Assembly (NCBI GenBank): GCA_964591455.1
Contig: CAZQDZ010000008.1
Coordinates: forward strand, 1-64,000
Direction: 5' to 3'
DNA: 64,000 bases
Source of the DNA: RFSX01 sp964591455
GTDB taxonomy: Bacteria; Bacteroidota; Bacteroidia; Chitinophagales; Saprospiraceae
Notes under the pieces: generated by a model
The model's database searches: none
Told to the model about the DNA's origin: nothing
Seen by the model: the letters and a program-made list of their open reading frames with translations, nothing else
Shown: positions 45,012-54,696 of the stretch, one piece after another
Numbering within the stretch: the first letter of the stretch is position 1
Layout: every line of letters starts with the position of its first letter
Position numbers and translations under genes: made by a program

Positions 45012-46814
45012 ATGAAAATATTACAGACAATTGGTAGCATACTTGTTATAACAAGTATTCTAGTATTTATAGCGATGTTAGGGCTGGGTACTAAATCAAT
45101 AAACGTTAATAAACTACCTGGCAATAATGAACATCAGAAGGCTGCGATTACACAAGCAATTAATGAGCTAGGCGCTAATAACAAAGACGTAAATCACATT
45201 GGATTCGTTTCTTTAGCTTCTGAGGTGATTGATAAAGCGAATGATATTCAAGAAGCCAGATTTAAAGAAAGTGGGGCGCCTGACGGAGTAGGAGAATGGG
45301 ACTTCAGATTTGGTGGCAATGCAACCAGTTTCAAACAAAAATTAGCTTCTACCGCCATTGCTCAGGGCCCAGTACAAAGTAATCCTTGGTTGTTCTTTTT
45401 CTTAACTTTTGGATTAGCTGTCCTAGGTGGTTTGTTTTTTATTCTTCCAAAATTTAAAGAAAGTGCAGGCATCAAACATGATGGCATATATCATAGTAGC
45501 CTAACCAGCGGACTCAAATTTGGCCTAAGATCAATAGTGCTTACGGCAGGAGTGATTGGCACCCTGGTTTATGGATTTGTAAAAGAGGGTAATTTGTTTT
45601 GGCCATTAGTCACGACAGTTGTAGCTATGCTATTTATCTATTTTGTTTTTATCCGTGAAAAGTCAAAGGGAAAAGATCCACAGCGATCAGCCTCGCCTGT
45701 AAATACAGCTTGGCTAGGAATAATAGCTGGCATATTATTAGTAGGATTCTACATCTTACTTTATTGGAGACCAGAATACATACAGAATTGGGTTAGCATG
45801 GTAGATCCTGTGAGTGAAATGCTGAATGGTGGCAAGGCGAGCAGATGGTTTTTGTATGGACTGCTTTACACTGTGATCATGGTTGTGATGGGTGTCCGCA
45901 TGTTAGCCAAATACCAGCATAACAAATACCAAAGAGTCAGAACCTATTCAGTCATGTTCTTTCAGACTGCATTTGCATTCCTGATACCTCAGATGTTAAG
46001 TAAGTTGAATGCAGCCAATGCATATGATAATCCAATCCCAGCTCCAGATTTGAAAAATATGTGGCCTTTAGATTACTCATTCTTCTTCAACTATAGGTTG
46101 GACGAGATGGTAGCTAATGGATCCATTGGAATATTTATGCTAGTATGGGGTATTGCGCTTTTTGTGATTGGTGTTCCTGTCTTTGTCTACTTTTTTGGGA
46201 AGAGATGGTATTGTAGTTGGGTATGTGGATGTGGCGGATTGGCCGAGACGCTTGGTGATCCTTTCAGACAAATCTCTGATAAAAGTCTAAGAGCATGGCA
46301 ATTCGAGAGATACATCATCCATGGTGTAATGGTTGCCGTAGTACTGATGACTTTAGGAGTTTTGTATACCTATTTTTCTGGAAGCTATTCCATACTTGGT
46401 ATCAATACAGAGTCATTGAAGAGTTGGTATGCCTTCTTCATTGGGGCAGGATTTGCGGGAATCGTTGGTACAGGATTTTATCCTTTAATGGGTAATAGAG
46501 TATGGTGTCGATTTGGTTGCCCTCTAGCAGGATATCTTGGCCTCATTCAAAAATTCAAGTCTAGATTTAGAATTACTACTAATGGTAGTCAGTGTATATC
46601 TTGTGGGAACTGTTCTACTTACTGTGAGATGGGGATAGATGTTAGATCATATGCTCAGAAAGGTCAAGACATCGTAAGATCATCTTGTGTAGGATGTGGT
46701 GTATGTGCTGCAGTATGCCCAAGAGGTGTGCTTAGATTAGAAAATGCAGCAGGTGATGTGGATACAAGAACTGTAGAAGAAAGAACAGTACATATCAAAG
46801 ATATGATAGTATAG
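45012..46814 (+). CDS. Membrane polyferredoxin (NosR/NapH/CcoG-like 4Fe-4S protein)
   Basis: 600 residues. One N-terminal membrane anchor is followed by a soluble segment (about 30-125) and some eight further membrane segments. Cys-rich loops typical of the NosR/NapH group follow: KRWYCSWVCGCGG, CRFGCPLAGYLG, then two 4Fe-4S ferredoxin motifs, CISCGNCSTYCEMG and CVGCGVCAAVCPRG (about 530-580). It likely moves electrons across or along the membrane between the quinone pool and soluble partners. It is in a tight unit with the FAD oxidoreductase upstream and nadC 25 bases downstream. Confidence 0.88.
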   Translation: MKILQTIGSILVITSILVFIAMLGLGTKSINVNKLPGNNEHQKAAITQAINELGANNKDVNHIGFVSLASEVIDKANDIQEARFKESGAPDGVGEWDFRFGGNATSFKQKLASTAIAQGPVQSNPWLFFFLTFGLAVLGGLFFILPKFKESAGIKHDGIYHSSLTSGLKFGLRSIVLTAGVIGTLVYGFVKEGNLFWPLVTTVVAMLFIYFVFIREKSKGKDPQRSASPVNTAWLGIIAGILLVGFYILLYWRPEYIQNWVSMVDPVSEMLNGGKASRWFLYGLLYTVIMVVMGVRMLAKYQHNKYQRVRTYSVMFFQTAFAFLIPQMLSKLNAANAYDNPIPAPDLKNMWPLDYSFFFNYRLDEMVANGSIGIFMLVWGIALFVIGVPVFVYFFGKRWYCSWVCGCGGLAETLGDPFRQISDKSLRAWQFERYIIHGVMVAVVLMTLGVLYTYFSGSYSILGINTESLKSWYAFFIGAGFAGIVGTGFYPLMGNRVWCRFGCPLAGYLGLIQKFKSRFRITTNGSQCISCGNCSTYCEMGIDVRSYAQKGQDIVRSSCVGCGVCAAVCPRGVLRLENAAGDVDTRTVEERTVHIKDMIV

Positions 46815-46839
46815 TATTAAACAAAAAAAGAACTCAATA

Positions 46840-47700
46840 GTGGAAGGAGTTAGCAAGTATCTACTGGAAGCTTTTATAGATGCAGCATTGAGAGAAGATG
46901 TTAAAGATGGGGATCATACCTCTCTGGCCTGCATAGACCCAGATGCTATGGACACCGCCAAGCTCCTCGTTAAAGACGACGGTGTTATAGCTGGTGTCTC
47001 TTTTGCAAAGCATGTCTTTAGAAAGTTAGACCCTGAATGCAAATTTGAAGTCTTCATAGAAGATGGCAGTGCCGTAACGTATGGTGATATTGCTTTTGAG
47101 GTGACAACAAGTTCACAAGTGCTACTTAAAGGAGAGCGATTGGCCTTGAATACAATGCAGAGGTTGAGTGGTGTCTCATCTATGGCGCGCAAATTCAAAG
47201 CGTTGGTTGCTGATCTTCCTGTTACCATCCTTGATACGCGTAAGACAACACCTCTGATGAGATTTCTCGAAAAGTGGGCAGTACGTATAGGAGGCTGTAC
47301 AAATTACAGAGATGGCCTCTATGATTGGATAATGATTAAAGACAATCACATCGATGCTTGTGGGAGTATTACAGAAGCCGTAAGCAGAGTCCATAAATAC
47401 TTCAAGGAGAATAATAAAGAACTTGGAATTACTGTAGAGGTGAGAAACCTTACAGAACTGGACGAAGTGCTGAAGGCAGAACCAGTCACAAGAGTTATGC
47501 TCGATAATTTTGAATTAGATACATTGCGTCAAGCTGTCAAGATTATAGGTGACCAGTGTGAATCTGAAGCCTCAGGAGGCGTGAATCTTTCGACCGTAAG
47601 GTCTATAGCTGAGACAGGCGTAGATTTTGTTTCTGTTGGTGCATTGACACATTCAGCTGGCTCTCTCGACATGAGCCTCAAAATCAAAAAAGAAGCTTAA
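46840..47700 (+). CDS. nadC: Nicotinate-nucleotide pyrophosphorylase (carboxylating)
   Basis: 286 residues starting with GTG. It converts quinolinate and PRPP to nicotinate mononucleotide and CO2 in NAD synthesis. Family motifs are REDVKDGDHTS near the N-terminus, ERLALNTMQRLSGVS, ILDTRKTTPLMRFLEKWAV, GGCTNYRDGLYDWIMIKDNH and the C-terminal SGGVNLSTVRSIAETGVDFVSVGALTHS-like barrel end. It follows the polyferredoxin by 25 bases. nadA and nadB are not in the window. Confidence 0.95.
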   Translation: MEGVSKYLLEAFIDAALREDVKDGDHTSLACIDPDAMDTAKLLVKDDGVIAGVSFAKHVFRKLDPECKFEVFIEDGSAVTYGDIAFEVTTSSQVLLKGERLALNTMQRLSGVSSMARKFKALVADLPVTILDTRKTTPLMRFLEKWAVRIGGCTNYRDGLYDWIMIKDNHIDACGSITEAVSRVHKYFKENNKELGITVEVRNLTELDEVLKAEPVTRVMLDNFELDTLRQAVKIIGDQCESEASGGVNLSTVRSIAETGVDFVSVGALTHSAGSLDMSLKIKKEA

Positions 47701-47737
47701 TACTTCCCGCTTCACTATCTCGCTACAAGATAAAAAA

Positions 47738-47774
47738 ATGAGGTCGTTCAATAAATAATTTTGAACGACCTCAT
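47738..47774. terminator. Bidirectional intrinsic terminator after nadC
   Basis: ATGAGGTCGTTCA / TGAACGACCTCAT is a perfect 13-bp stem with an 11-base loop, 38 bases after the nadC stop and 28 bases beyond the stop of the small minus-strand gene at 47802. A-rich sequence precedes it, giving a T run for the minus strand. Confidence 0.85.
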
Positions 47775-47801
47775 AAATTAAAAGGGTGTTGAATCTTTAG
47801 T

Positions 47802-47909
47802 TTAACTCGGATAGCTCATTGTCAAAAACAACACTAACAGTGTAGAAACAAACAACACCAACCAAAATCTCAAATCGGCGAGAATTTTTTGGCCCTCCTC
47901 CTCAATCAT
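47802..47909 (-). CDS. 35-residue single-pass membrane peptide
   Basis: An ATG at 47909 opens a 35-codon frame: an acidic-basic head (MIEEEGQKILADLRFW), one hydrophobic segment of about 16 residues (LVLFVSTLLVLFL) and a short polar tail ending MSYPS. It fills most of a 470-base gap, reads toward a perfect terminator 28 bases after its stop, and has a near-match promoter box (TCTATTTG, 47936-47943 on the minus strand, one base off TAnnTTTG) 27 bases upstream. The head-then-membrane-anchor pattern and the terminator support it as real. I do not recognise a family, and function cannot be inferred. Confidence 0.5.
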   Translation of the reverse strand: MIEEEGQKILADLRFWLVLFVSTLLVLFLTMSYPS

Positions 47910-47943
47910 GAGCAAGTCGATTTTTGGTTATTAAACAAATAGA

Positions 47944-48165
47944 GTAATGTCAACAAGCACAGTCCAAAAAAGATACCATAACAATTATAGTATATATGAT
48001 GTATAACCCACTTAATTAGGTGATTATTAGGTAGTTATGATATGTTAATTATATACAAACTGTAGTGGTCTGATCTGACTAGTATTACAAGTAGAACATA
48101 TGACCTATGTGTGATATAGTATAGCAAAAACTATCTGAAATATACCGAATCTATTTAGATGAAGA
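47944..48165. other. AT-rich intergenic stretch upstream of the small peptide gene
   Basis: About 220 bases between the small peptide's promoter-like box and the end of pyrD. It is AT-rich with no open frame of note and no strong hairpin; nothing else is supported. Confidence 0.4.
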
Positions 48166-48173
48166 TTGCGGCC

Positions 48174-49211
48174 TTAATTAAGGCCAGAGGCCAGAATCGC
48201 TTTATTTATTTTCTTTACCAGTGACGGACCACTATATACAAGGCCTGAATAAACTTGAACTAGATCTGCGCCTGCAATGAGCATATCTATGGCGTGCTTT
48301 GCCTCACATATGCCTCCAACACCAATGATTGGAATATCCTTATCCTTAGACCTAATATAAGAAACCACCTCCAGTGCTCTTTGTCTGAGAGGAAGACCGC
48401 TTAATCCCCCATTACCAATTTCTTTGATTTTGGTATCCGATGTGGAAAGGCCATCTCTCTTTATAGTTGTATTAGTGGCTATAATCCCATCCACTTTTTG
48501 TTCTTTCACTATGTCCAACACATCATCTATCTGTTCTTCTCCCAGATTAGGTGAAATCTTCAGAAAAATAGGTATCGAATGCTTCTTTTCAGAACGTAGA
48601 CTTATGATATGTGATAACAATTTGGTGAGGGGTTCTTTGTCTTGAAGTGAACGTAAGTCTGGGGTATTAGGAGAGCTCACATTGACCACAAAGTAATCTA
48701 CTAAATCATACAGTTTATGAAAACAAGCTTCATAATCTAAGTAAGCTTGTTCATTCGGCGTCTTCTTGTTCTTTCCGATATTGCCACCTATGATTAGTTG
48801 ACCTTTACCGTACTTTTTGAGTCTGGAGACCATAGCATCCACTCCCTGATTATTGAACCCCATCCTATTAATCAGTCCTTTATCACCAGCCAACCTAAAT
48901 AACCGAGGCTGGGGATTTCCATCTTGTCCAATTGGGGTAACAGTACCTATCTCAATAAAACCAAATCCCAGAGCTGACATAGTCTTATAATATTTCCCAT
49001 CCTTATCAAACCCCGCTGCTAGACCTACTGGGTTAGGAAAGCGAATACCTGCAACCGTTTTCTGAAGTTTTTTATCTGTACAAGAATAACGATGCCTTAT
49101 AAGAGAACTTAGTCCAGGAATAGCCAAAAAGAATTTAAATAGTTGTGTACTAAGATTATGTGCACTTTCGGGTGCAAGCAGAAATAATAGAGGCTTAATA
49201 AGCTGATACAA
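48174..49211 (-). CDS. pyrD: Dihydroorotate dehydrogenase (quinone), class 2
   Basis: 345 residues. It oxidises dihydroorotate to orotate in pyrimidine synthesis, passing electrons to the quinone pool. The N-terminal amphipathic helices (about 1-40) that mark the membrane-bound class 2 enzyme are present. They are followed by NPVGLAAGFDKDG, INRMGFNNQG, NVSSPNTPDLRSLQ (catalytic Ser in the NVSSPNT loop), IATNTTIKRDGL and GVGGICEAKHA. It starts 4 bases after the Crp/Fnr gene and its stop codon lies within a 16-bp palindrome (GGCCTTAATTAAGGCC, 48170-48185). Confidence 0.95.
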   Translation of the reverse strand: MYQLIKPLLFLLAPESAHNLSTQLFKFFLAIPGLSSLIRHRYSCTDKKLQKTVAGIRFPNPVGLAAGFDKDGKYYKTMSALGFGFIEIGTVTPIGQDGNPQPRLFRLAGDKGLINRMGFNNQGVDAMVSRLKKYGKGQLIIGGNIGKNKKTPNEQAYLDYEACFHKLYDLVDYFVVNVSSPNTPDLRSLQDKEPLTKLLSHIISLRSEKKHSIPIFLKISPNLGEEQIDDVLDIVKEQKVDGIIATNTTIKRDGLSTSDTKIKEIGNGGLSGLPLRQRALEVVSYIRSKDKDIPIIGVGGICEAKHAIDMLIAGADLVQVYSGLVYSGPSLVKKINKAILASGLN

Positions 49212-49215
49212 TTCT

Positions 49216-49908
49216 TTATCTTATTTCGCCGGTCAACTTATCCAAATCTCTCACAAGTAACCTTTTTCTATTAAATGTGATTATATCTGAGGTTCTCAAT
49301 TCATTGAGCACCGTTGTAACCGTCTGTCTTGAGGTAGCAGTCAAATTAGCTATTTCTTGATGGGTAATAAAATTTCTTACAACCCACTCATATCCTACCC
49401 TCTGACCATTCTTTTTAACCAAATCTGATAGATATTCAATTATTCTACTTCTTGAATCCTTAAATACAAGGGATTGAAGTCTGTTTTCCATTTCTAGGAC
49501 CTTAGATCCCATTATCTTCATAAAGAATATACTGAGTGAACTTCTATCTCTGATGAGGTTCTTCATGGTGGAAGACTGTATACAACAAAGCGTAGTGTCT
49601 TCTACGGCTATTGCATAGTCTCTTCTAGTACTCTCACCTATAAGTGATAATTCACCAAACACCTCTCCTTTGCTCAAGATGGCTTTGATTATCTCTTTTC
49701 CATCATCTGAGGCTGATCCAATTTTCACTCGACCATCACTGATAAAATAAATTAACTCACTCTTATCCTCAGGAAGATAAATATACTCGTTCTTTTTAAT
49801 GGCCTTTTTGGCGTTCTCATTTAGAGCGATATGTTCCCCTAGTTTGTTCGAGCAAAGAATGTTACCCAAGTCAATACCCTCTAGATACCATATTGGTTTA
49901 TCGTTCAT
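49216..49908 (-). CDS. Crp/Fnr family transcriptional regulator
   Basis: 230 residues. A cyclic-nucleotide-binding-type beta barrel (about 30-135; GEVFGELSLIGES) is joined by a long helix to a winged helix-turn-helix (HQEIANLTATSRQTVTTVLNEL, about 180-202). There is no N-terminal Cys cluster, so it is not an oxygen-sensing FNR. The ligand is unknown. Position between dnaX (76 bases upstream) and pyrD (4 bases downstream) suggests it is transcribed with pyrD. Confidence 0.9.
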   Translation of the reverse strand: MNDKPIWYLEGIDLGNILCSNKLGEHIALNENAKKAIKKNEYIYLPEDKSELIYFISDGRVKIGSASDDGKEIIKAILSKGEVFGELSLIGESTRRDYAIAVEDTTLCCIQSSTMKNLIRDRSSLSIFFMKIMGSKVLEMENRLQSLVFKDSRSRIIEYLSDLVKKNGQRVGYEWVVRNFITHQEIANLTATSRQTVTTVLNELRTSDIITFNRKRLLVRDLDKLTGEIR

Positions 49909-49984
49909 CTTGATGCTATTTAAGTAAAAAAATTATCACTTGTAGACACCTATCTTATATGTAATAATCAAGCGATAGAATTAA

Positions 49985-51772
49985 TCACCGAGGTTTGAGA
50001 TTAAACTCATTTACTAGTTGTTCAAACATCGGGTTCTTTTGCTTAAACACTTCATACTTTTCTTTGGTTGTGAAATGTTTAATTTTTTGTGGGGCTTGAT
50101 AGCCAGGAAATGCACTCAAATCGACTATAAATCGAATAATTAAGTCTTTTTTAGGAAATAAATCCCTGATTTTTTCAGTCATCTCCATTTCCTGGCGGAT
50201 AAGATCTTTGAAGATTTCTGTAGGTGTTTTAATGTAAACAAGGTTTCCTTCTAAGATTATTTTGCAGTAATCGATGGCAGATTTCAGGGAATTAGATTTT
50301 GTTTCAGACTTTTTATCTAGGAATACCTTATAAATTTCTTCAGGTGTAAAAGGCACATCGATTAACATCTTTTCATTATTCTCCTCTTCTATAGAGGCGA
50401 CCAGTTTATCGAGATCTACTGAAATAGTAGGTGTCGAAATCCTAGATGTCCCAGCTAATTTAGTTGAAGTGGGTGCCTTTGTTTCGTTTCTCTCTTTGGT
50501 GGTTCCGCTTTTAGCGGTCTTCGCTGGCGCAGCTTTTACTTCTACTTTTGGCTTGTGGGGAATTTCAGTCTTAGATATTGCGGGAGTTGGAGTCGAGGGT
50601 ACAGAATCAGAAGGGAGATCATAGACATCTTTCTGTTTTGGTGAAGCTGTTATTGGGCTATTGGTTTTTTTTTTATCAGTAAGACGTGTCATATAACCAA
50701 TCTTACTTAGTGCAATCTCTAAGGTCAGTCTCTTATTCTGAGACCTTGGTAAGCTCATATCCGCTTTATCTAGAAGTGATAGAGCTGAAAGAAGAAAGGA
50801 AGAACTGGTAATGCCTGATTGATTTTCATAACGCATACCCAGACTTTCTCCTACATCAATTAAGGCTGCAGTCTTTGTATCCTTTATAAAAAGTAACTGG
50901 CGTAGGTGTTCCATCAAACCAATTACAAACTGTTCTACATCAAATCCTTTTTTTATAATATCATCCAGAGTGACCATAAGACCTGGCAAATCTTCTTTTA
51001 GAGCTGCATCCACTATCGTAAAATAATAATCATGGTCTAGTACATTAAGGCTTTCAGCCACGGACTTATAAGTAATAGTACCGTCTACAGAACTGCTAAT
51101 CCTATCATAGATGGACAAGGCATCCCTCATTGCACCATCTGCCTTTTGAGCAATTAAATGCATTGCATCGTCATCCATTTCACGCTTTTCTTTACCTGCA
51201 ATCTGCTGTAGTTGAAAAACAATATCTGAGACCTTTATCCTTTTGAAATCAAAAATCTGACAACGAGAGAGTATAGTCGGTATTATCTTATGCTTTTCTG
51301 TTGTGGCTAGTATAAACTTAGCATATGGTGGCGGTTCTTCGAGTGTTTTCAAGAAGGCATTGAACGCAGCTTGACTCAACATGTGGACCTCATCTATAAT
51401 ATAAATCTTAAAAGCACCTTGTTGGGGTTGGAATCTCACTTGGTCATTAAGTGACCGGATATGCTCCACACTATTGTTAGAAGCGGCATCTAACTCAAAG
51501 ATGTTGAAGGAGGCATTCTCTTCCAATGCTTTACAGGCACTGCACTCTCCACAAGCTTTGAAATCATCGCTTAGATTCTCGCAATTCAAGACTTTAGCAA
51601 GGATTCTTGCCGAAGTTGTTTTTCCTACACCTCTAGGACCAGAAAACAAGAATGCATGAGCTAGTTTATCTGTTTTAATCGCGTTTTTTAAGGTGGTTGC
51701 GATATGATCCTGACCTATTAAGTCATCAAAGTGCTGAGGTCGGTATTTTCTAGCTGATACTATAAAACTCAT
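49985..51772 (-). CDS. dnaX: DNA polymerase III subunit gamma/tau
   Basis: 595 residues. This AAA+ clamp loader subunit loads the sliding clamp and ties polymerase cores together. Walker A is FSGPRGVGKTTSA (about 43-55), the four-Cys zinc module spans NCENLSDDFKACGECSACKAL, Walker B and sensor are IIDEVHMLSQAAFNAFLKTLEEPP and LATTEKHKI. The linker at about 370-460 is Pro/Lys/Thr-rich and low in complexity, and a tau-like C-terminal domain follows. No obvious slippery A-run for a programmed frameshift stood out. Confidence 0.95.
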   Translation of the reverse strand: MSFIVSARKYRPQHFDDLIGQDHIATTLKNAIKTDKLAHAFLFSGPRGVGKTTSARILAKVLNCENLSDDFKACGECSACKALEENASFNIFELDAASNNSVEHIRSLNDQVRFQPQQGAFKIYIIDEVHMLSQAAFNAFLKTLEEPPPYAKFILATTEKHKIIPTILSRCQIFDFKRIKVSDIVFQLQQIAGKEKREMDDDAMHLIAQKADGAMRDALSIYDRISSSVDGTITYKSVAESLNVLDHDYYFTIVDAALKEDLPGLMVTLDDIIKKGFDVEQFVIGLMEHLRQLLFIKDTKTAALIDVGESLGMRYENQSGITSSSFLLSALSLLDKADMSLPRSQNKRLTLEIALSKIGYMTRLTDKKKTNSPITASPKQKDVYDLPSDSVPSTPTPAISKTEIPHKPKVEVKAAPAKTAKSGTTKERNETKAPTSTKLAGTSRISTPTISVDLDKLVASIEEENNEKMLIDVPFTPEEIYKVFLDKKSETKSNSLKSAIDYCKIILEGNLVYIKTPTEIFKDLIRQEMEMTEKIRDLFPKKDLIIRFIVDLSAFPGYQAPQKIKHFTTKEKYEVFKQKNPMFEQLVNEFNLKPR

Positions 51773-52021
51773 GGTCCTGAAACAAGTGAATAGCGAATAT
51801 ATTACATATGAATCTATATAAAGTGAGATGTTAGAATTTCGCCTGAATTGTTTGAAATTTCTTCTAGCTACTCAATATAACCCTAAAACTAAAAGTGACA
51901 GCTACTTTACATTTTATGACCTGAAACAAAGATTGGCTAGGTATCTGCGTTAAATGTAGGATTCAAGTAGGGGGAAAGTATAGGTTTTGTTGTCCAGATA
52001 AAGAATTCACCCTTTTTGCAC

Positions 52022-54436
52022 ATGCACCTGAGAATAAGGACAAAGTCACTTTTAGACTACTCTAAGAAACTATTACCGTTACTGGCTTTTCTATTTGTCT
52101 TCCATAGCGGATACGCTAATGGAGATTTCAGCTTTTCGGTATTTACAATAAATGAAACATGTGATCTCGATAATGGTGAAATAATCATTACCGTGACTGG
52201 AGATACCACTGGTGTAGAATTTTCTATAGATGGTGGTATAAACTTCTTTAGCATAACCCATTTCCAAAATTTGCCAAGTGGTGATTATCTGGTATTTGGA
52301 CGATCGGCAGATTGCCGCCCTTCACCAGAAACTGCACAAATAGCACGGCAACCACCTCCCACTGTATCCATCAACAGTGAATGCATAGATGGATTCAATC
52401 TAATATCGCTGACACCAACTATTGTTGGAGGAGTCGTTCCTTTTACGTACATGTGGGAAGGGCCAAGTAACTCATCAGATGAGATACTTTCGATGGTAGA
52501 ACCAGGTGAATATCATCTGACTATTACAGACAGACTTGGTTGTTCGTTCAGCGATCATAGTATCATTCCTCAATGTTGTTTATTGGATTTACTATGCGAC
52601 CTAGATGCCCCTATAGTCTCTTGCGAGAATACTTTTCCTGATGTAGACCCGATACTGACAGACCCTACGACATCTACTGATGTTATCACAACAGCACTAG
52701 CGGATATAGGTATTTCAGTAAATAGTGGACAATGCGGTGCGCTCTCTGTTTCTGTTTTGGATACAGAAGATGGACCATCTGATTGTTCCAATGATACGCT
52801 ATACATCTTAAGACAATATACCATTACTGACAACGGCTCAGCGCAGAGCTGTACGCAGCAACTTCGTGTGGCTAATGCCTTACCTATTGGTTTGGACAAT
52901 ACAGCCTCACAACAAAACCTAAATTGTGATGAAGATATACAACGTGCATTTAGTGATTGGATAGCAAATCATGGTGATATACAATTTACAGCTTGTTCTC
53001 CTGATTCACTAAGTTATTCTACCATTCCAGATTTACCAGAATTGAACAATGAATGCAATGGTATAACAGAAGTCACTTTCGTTGTAACAGACCAATGTGG
53101 GAATACTATTAGTAGTGTGGGTCAGTTCAGAACTAATGATAATGAGCCGCCAGTCATCGACTGTCCAGACAATATAGAGATTGCGGCTGAGGACCCTGCA
53201 TTAGAAGAAAAAATCACGACCTGGAGAAACAATGCAACATCTACGGACAACTGCGGTGTACCTCAGATGACTGATGATTTTGCCACGTCATTGGCAGACC
53301 CTTGCGATTTAGACGAGGTCAATGTACAATTTGTTTCTATCGATGAGTGCGATAATGTATCAGATTGTATAAGAACAATAACAATATTTAGTGAGGACAA
53401 TAACATACTGTGTCCCGAAGAATTAGTTATCTCCTGTGGAGATTCTAATATGGAACCCATGATAGCTGATTGGCTAGATGAGGCCGCATCAAGCCAAGGC
53501 AATATGGTAAGTAATGATTTTCTCGGGTTGTCTTCAGAAATTGCTTGTGATGAACCACAAGATGTCACGTTTAGTACGGATTCATTCTGTGGTGGTGATA
53601 TTTCTTGTATATCCACCATACGTATAATAGATAATGAAAACCCTGAAATAACTTGCCCACAGAGCTTAGTCATTGATTTAGGATCAGATAATCTTTCAGC
53701 GACCTTGGATAGTTGGTTACAGAGTGCAGAGGCTATGGATTGTAATATCACTACTTTGGACAGTGATTTTAGCCTGTTACCAGAGGATTTCCAATGTTCG
53801 GATCAGATACCAGTATCATTTACAGCTATAGATGCTTGTGGTCTAGCCAGTAATTGTCAGTCAATGATTGTAGTCGAAAACACTTCGGAAATAAGAGTAG
53901 AATGCCCAGAAGCTATTTCTGTAATTTGTACAAACCCTGATTTGAGCCAGATTGTGCAGAGTCATATAGACGATATCTCTGTAGAATCAGCCAGCGACTT
54001 TGAAGTCTCTCAAAGTTTATCGCATGATATAGAACTTCTAGATTGTACAGAAACCCTGATCGTAGAGGGAGAAATCTTCGTAACAGATATTTGTGAATCT
54101 ACATCCAGCTGCTTTACTTCTGTAGAAATCTTACCAGATCCTGAAATTTATATTCCTAATGTCTTTTCGCCTGATAATGATGGGTTAAATGACTGGTTTA
54201 CAGTATATGGCAATGAATCTATAGATAAAGTGTCCTTCCTCATGATATATGATAGGTGGGGTTCATTGGTCTTTGAAGCCACTGATTTTCCTATCAATCA
54301 AGATAGCGAGGGATGGAATGGCAGAATAAGAAATATCGCAACTACAAGTGATGTATATACCTATCATGCAGTAATTCTGGATACTGCAGGTAATGAAATT
54401 CTACGTGCTGGCAGTGTACAACTTCTTAAAAAGTAA
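52022..54436 (+). CDS. Repeat-containing surface protein with T9SS type B sorting domain (shorter paralogue)
   Basis: 804 residues from the ATG at 52022; a TTG two codons earlier is possible. Signal peptide (about 1-33), a SprB-like/Ig domain (about 35-180: TINETCDLDNGEIIITVTG, PGEYHLTITDRLGC), a module that matches the N-terminal part of the next gene (about 190-285), then five Cys-rich repeats of about 83 residues (about 290-705) that alternate between two types. Type A opens with CP-x-x-LVISCG; type B has a later TDNC or MDC and IDECDN/IDACG. A CHU_C domain (IYIPNVFSPDNDGLNDWF...YDRWGSLVF...GWNGR) ends it. It is a probable adhesin exported by T9SS. Confidence 0.9.
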   Translation: MHLRIRTKSLLDYSKKLLPLLAFLFVFHSGYANGDFSFSVFTINETCDLDNGEIIITVTGDTTGVEFSIDGGINFFSITHFQNLPSGDYLVFGRSADCRPSPETAQIARQPPPTVSINSECIDGFNLISLTPTIVGGVVPFTYMWEGPSNSSDEILSMVEPGEYHLTITDRLGCSFSDHSIIPQCCLLDLLCDLDAPIVSCENTFPDVDPILTDPTTSTDVITTALADIGISVNSGQCGALSVSVLDTEDGPSDCSNDTLYILRQYTITDNGSAQSCTQQLRVANALPIGLDNTASQQNLNCDEDIQRAFSDWIANHGDIQFTACSPDSLSYSTIPDLPELNNECNGITEVTFVVTDQCGNTISSVGQFRTNDNEPPVIDCPDNIEIAAEDPALEEKITTWRNNATSTDNCGVPQMTDDFATSLADPCDLDEVNVQFVSIDECDNVSDCIRTITIFSEDNNILCPEELVISCGDSNMEPMIADWLDEAASSQGNMVSNDFLGLSSEIACDEPQDVTFSTDSFCGGDISCISTIRIIDNENPEITCPQSLVIDLGSDNLSATLDSWLQSAEAMDCNITTLDSDFSLLPEDFQCSDQIPVSFTAIDACGLASNCQSMIVVENTSEIRVECPEAISVICTNPDLSQIVQSHIDDISVESASDFEVSQSLSHDIELLDCTETLIVEGEIFVTDICESTSSCFTSVEILPDPEIYIPNVFSPDNDGLNDWFTVYGNESIDKVSFLMIYDRWGSLVFEATDFPINQDSEGWNGRIRNIATTSDVYTYHAVILDTAGNEILRAGSVQLLKK

Positions 54437-54696
54437 CTATTGTGCTCCATCACGTCCTAAGAAATACCATTCAAATAAAAATTATAGCCTAAATTTGTCA
54501 TAAAATTGGTATTAACTTCTTCAATTCCTAAGTTCCGATCGTTCAATCAATAGCTGAATAAGGCTGTTGATTTCTATTTCAAATTTTGCAATTCCCCACA
54601 TTTACTACAACCGAAGCATATCATATAAAGGATTCTTTTAATGCTTGGTGCAGTATTTGTTGTACGAATAATTGATCTAGTAAGATTTAATTAACC

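Noticed and set aside
48170..48185. Perfect 16-bp palindrome GGCCTTAATTAAGGCC at the pyrD stop
   Set aside because: It has no separate loop and no T-run after it on the minus strand, so it is not a convincing terminator; the coding constraint of the last codons may account for part of it.
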